Below the pieces are notes generated by a model. That model saw only the letters and a program-made list of their open reading frames with translations. It was not told the DNA's origin and did not search any database. From Gallaecimonas pentaromativorans (GTDB taxonomy: Bacteria; Pseudomonadota; Gammaproteobacteria; Enterobacterales; Gallaecimonadaceae): a stretch of DNA of 64,000 bases. The stretch spans positions 62,001 through 126,000 of the forward strand of contig NZ_RJUL01000004.1 of NCBI RefSeq assembly GCF_003751625.1, written 5' to 3'. Positions 61,268 to 64,000 of the stretch are shown here, one piece after another. Positions within the stretch are counted from its first letter, which is position 1; every line of letters begins with the position of its first letter. Both the position numbers and the translations under genes were made by a program.

Positions 61268-63160
61268 TTAATCGTCAGCTTTACCCTTTTTCCAGTCCCA
61301 AAACATGATGCCAGCCAGGGCCACCAGGGCGCTGATACGCAGCACCGGGTTGTGCACCAGCATCAGGCAGGCAATGGCCAGCAAGACCACCCGCAGCATC
61401 GGGCTCAGGCGATTGACCAGACGGCCTTCCACGCCGCAGGCAAAGGAGATGATAAGGCCAATGGTCGCCAGAATGGCCACGGTGAAGTCAAAGGCGGTTT
61501 CATCGGCGCGCCAAAGCAGCCCGGAGTAGGCCATCATCAGCGGGATGATGAAAAAGCCAAAGGCGAGCTTGAAGGCTTGCACGGATGACTTCATCGGCGA
61601 CGCACCAGCAATACCGGCGCCAGCAAAGGCCGCCAGAGCGATAGGCGGTGTCACGTTAGAGGTTTGCGACAGCCAGAACACGATAAGGTGCGCGGTCAGT
61701 ACCGGCAGGCCGAACTCGTTCAGGGCAGGCACTGCCATCACTGACAGTACGATGTAGGCCGCGGTTACCGGCAAACCCATACCCAGCACCACAGCGGCAA
61801 TGGCGATGAGGATGAAGGCGCCCCACAGGTAGCCACCGGACAGGGCCAGCAGCGCTTGGGTAAATTGCAGGCCAATACCGGTTTGGCCAACCACTCCCAC
61901 CACCAGGCCGGCGGTAGCGCAGGCGGCGCTGATGGGCAATATCATCAAGGCGCCGTCACGCAAGCCTTCGAGCAGTGCTGAGAACTTCACCCAGGTTTTG
62001 CGGCGGCTAAAGGCGGCCAGCACAATGGCCAAACAGCCTGCCAGGCCCACCAGTACCGGTGAGTAGCTCATCAAGAGCAGCACAGTGATAAGCACCAGCG
62101 GCACCAAGTAATGCCAGCCTTGTTTTACCACTACCCGTACTTTCTCGACGTTGTCCATGCCCTTGAGGCCGAGCTTGCAGGCCATCAGGTGCACATACAG
62201 CAAGGTACAGAAGAAGTACAGGATGGCCGGCGCGATGGAGACCAAGAGGATCTCGGAGTAGGGCAGACCGGTAAATTGCGCCATCACGAAGGCACCCGCC
62301 CCCATGACCGGCGGCATGATTTGGCCACCGGTGGAGGCTGCCGCCTCAATACCTGCGGCTTGCTCAGGCTTGTAGCCGAGCTTTTTCATCATCGGGATGG
62401 TAAGAGCGCCGGTGGTCACGGTGTTGGCGATGGCTGAACCCGAGATAGAGCCAAGAGCCGCCGAGGCCAGTACCGAGGCTTTGGCCGGGCCACCGCGATA
62501 ACGGCCGGCAATGGCGAAAGCGCAGTCGATAAAGAACTGGCCAGCGCCGGTTACCTGGAGCAGGGCACCGAACAACACGAACACGAATACCACGCCGGCG
62601 GAGATAGCCAGCGGAGCGCCGAAGACGCCATTGGTTGAGAAGATGTGGAAGCGAATAAGCTCCTGCAAATCAAAACCTTTGCTGGCAAATTCGTCTGGTA
62701 GCAGGTTGCCCCACAGGCCATAGGCGAGAAACAGGATGGCGATCAGGCTCATCACCCAGCCCACGGTGCGGCGCGTGGCCTCCAGCAGCAGCACGATTAG
62801 CACGGTGCCGGTGTAGAGATCCACGTTACCCAGGCCGTCCAGCAGGAAGCTCAAGTCGTCATAATCAAAGTGCGACAGGCGATAGCCTGCCCAAACCGCG
62901 ATAAGGGCGCAGATAAAATCGAGTCCGCGACCCAAAAGATAGAGACCGTTGGGGGAACCGTCTTTCTTGAAGGTGGGTTTGACCAGGAAAATGAGGACCA
63001 GCACCCAGCTCAAGTGGATGGGCAGGAACACCGGCGCGGAGAGTTCTGCAGCCAGGCCATGCCAAATCTGGAAAACAGTAAGGGCTATCGCAATAGCCCC
63101 GATTAAATAATCGAACCCGCCAAGCTTGACGGGTTCTTTTGCGACTTCTTGTTGTTGCAT
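61268..63160 (-). CDS. TRAP transporter fused DctQM permease (TAXI type)
   Basis: A 630-residue protein with about 16 hydrophobic segments. The N-terminal part (about 1-130) corresponds to DctQ, and the rest to DctM, with GALLQVTGAGQFFIDCAFAIAGRYRGGPAKASVLASA (cut: GRYRGGPAKASVLASA), GSISGSAIANTVTTGALTIP and GAGAFVMAQFTGLPY. This fused 4TM/12TM form always pairs with TAXI binding proteins, which fits the gene 5 bases upstream. Sodium-coupled uptake of an organic acid or amino acid; the substrate is unknown. Confidence 0.93.
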   Translation of the reverse strand: MQQQEVAKEPVKLGGFDYLIGAIAIALTVFQIWHGLAAELSAPVFLPIHLSWVLVLIFLVKPTFKKDGSPNGLYLLGRGLDFICALIAVWAGYRLSHFDYDDLSFLLDGLGNVDLYTGTVLIVLLLEATRRTVGWVMSLIAILFLAYGLWGNLLPDEFASKGFDLQELIRFHIFSTNGVFGAPLAISAGVVFVFVLFGALLQVTGAGQFFIDCAFAIAGRYRGGPAKASVLASAALGSISGSAIANTVTTGALTIPMMKKLGYKPEQAAGIEAAASTGGQIMPPVMGAGAFVMAQFTGLPYSEILLVSIAPAILYFFCTLLYVHLMACKLGLKGMDNVEKVRVVVKQGWHYLVPLVLITVLLLMSYSPVLVGLAGCLAIVLAAFSRRKTWVKFSALLEGLRDGALMILPISAACATAGLVVGVVGQTGIGLQFTQALLALSGGYLWGAFILIAIAAVVLGMGLPVTAAYIVLSVMAVPALNEFGLPVLTAHLIVFWLSQTSNVTPPIALAAFAGAGIAGASPMKSSVQAFKLAFGFFIIPLMMAYSGLLWRADETAFDFTVAILATIGLIISFACGVEGRLVNRLSPMLRVVLLAIACLMLVHNPVLRISALVALAGIMFWDWKKGKADD

Positions 63161-63165
63161 GGGGC

Positions 63166-64000
63166 TTATTTGCCTTTCATCTCATTGTAATAAGCCAGGC
63201 TGCTTGGGTGCAGGGGCGCACCTTCGAGACGTTCCATGTTAGCAACGGTGGTGTTTTTGGCATCGGCGATGACGTTTTTGATTTTGTCCATGTTAGCAAA
63301 AGCAGTCTTCACCATTTCGCTGGCCAGTTTCGGGTCCAGATCCTTTTTCACGACCAGCACGTTCCACACGGCAGGGGCTGTGAAGGCCGGTACCTTGTTG
63401 TAGGTTTCGGCGGGAATGTCCATGCCAGCATAGGCGGGCAGGGCAGCGTGGATCTTGTCCAACTCGTCTTTACTGAAAGACAGCACGCGGACGTCGCGGG
63501 TCAGGGCCAGCTCGGTGATGGCACCGACGCCAGCGCTGCCGATGATAACGCCAGCGTCAATTTGACCGTTGGCCAGCGCTTCGGTGGTGGCGGTGTAGTT
63601 CAGGCTCTGGGCTTTGAAGTCGCCTTCATTGATGCCAAGGGCTTTGAGGATGGCGGTAGAACCTACGCGGGTACCGGAACCTGGGGCGCCAACAGACACT
63701 TTTTTGCCTTTGAGGTCTTCAACGGACTTGATGCTGGAGTTGGCAGGAACAATGAACTGCACCACGTTGGGGTACAGGGCGAACAGGACGCTAACGTCCA
63801 TGGGGCGGCGGAAAGGCGCTTCGCCTTTCATCGCGGCCAGCACGGAGTCGCCCATGGCGATACCGGCCAATTGTTGGCCAGAAGCCACTTTAATGATGTT
63901 TTCAACAGAAGCGGCGGTAACTTCGGCGCGCATGTTGAAATCTTTGATGTTTTCACTCCACACCTTGGCCAGCATGCCGCCGAAGGGGTAGTAAGTGCCG
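63166..64000 (-). CDS. TAXI-family TRAP transporter solute-binding protein, partial
   Basis: The gene runs off the right window edge; 278 codons are present. Reading into the edge gives GTYYPFGGMLAKVWSEN, the conserved region shortly after the signal peptide of TAXI proteins, so only about 30-40 N-terminal residues are missing and the internal ATG at 63975 is not the start. KKVSVGAPGSGTRVGSTAIL and LPAYAGMDIPAETY are family-typical. Periplasmic ligand capture for the fused permease 5 bases downstream; the ligand is unknown. Confidence 0.9.
   Translation of the reverse strand, partial: GTYYPFGGMLAKVWSENIKDFNMRAEVTAASVENIIKVASGQQLAGIAMGDSVLAAMKGEAPFRRPMDVSVLFALYPNVVQFIVPANSSIKSVEDLKGKKVSVGAPGSGTRVGSTAILKALGINEGDFKAQSLNYTATTEALANGQIDAGVIIGSAGVGAITELALTRDVRVLSFSKDELDKIHAALPAYAGMDIPAETYNKVPAFTAPAVWNVLVVKKDLDPKLASEMVKTAFANMDKIKNVIADAKNTTVANMERLEGAPLHPSSLAYYNEMKGK

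Overview
The window is chromosomal DNA from a GC-rich gammaproteobacterium. It carries the thrS-infC-rpmI-rplT-pheM-pheS-pheT-ihfA block in its usual order, an aroF-tyrA operon, efpL, rsuA, rlmJ and sbcB. Gene content (rhombosortase, M4 and M28 secreted peptidases, metal efflux, TRAP and TTT transporters) suits a marine or aquatic Alteromonadales/Gallaecimonas-like bacterium; this assignment is from gene content only. I see no rRNA, tRNA, CRISPR array, insertion sequence, prophage or attachment site.

Layout. 0-9 kb: truncated rhombosortase, TapT-like tRNA modification enzyme, thioesterase, aspC, rsuA, rlmJ, small conserved proteins, and a minus-strand M28 peptidase / START protein / fructosamine-kinase-like run. 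9-16 kb: translation block with an ATT start for infC and a complete phenylalanine attenuator. 17-26 kb: eleven tightly coupled plus-strand genes (ybgA, merR, phrB, NTF2-like, SDR, FAD oxidoreductase, DUF1365, cfa-like, DUF2878, chalcone-isomerase-like, DUF3833 lipoprotein) behind a 7-bp inverted repeat. This looks like a light or singlet-oxygen response operon combining DNA photorepair with membrane-lipid remodelling. 26-36 kb: methyltransferase, cupin-like protein, thioesterase, chemoreceptor, MgtC, epimerase, YbaK, EfpL, M23 peptidase, exonuclease I and a candidate small RNA. 36-43 kb: heavy-metal efflux (His/Cys-rich secreted protein, outer membrane factor, adaptor, RND pump, CDF carrier). 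43-50 kb: M4 protease, aroF-tyrA, envelope proteins and MarC.

50-60 kb: a catabolic island controlled by a PcaR-type IclR regulator. Three 15-bp boxes close to the Pseudomonas PcaR site GTTCGATAATCGCAC lie at the pcaR/SDR-transporter divergent promoter, before a CatI/CatJ-type 3-oxoadipate CoA-transferase, and before a tctCBA transporter followed by pcaF. CoA-transferase plus thiolase would turn 3-oxoadipate into succinyl-CoA and acetyl-CoA. No ring-cleavage genes are present here, so the transporters may import 3-oxoadipate or a related dicarboxylate directly. 60-64 kb: a ModF-like double ATPase and a fused TRAP permease with its TAXI binding protein, cut by the window end.
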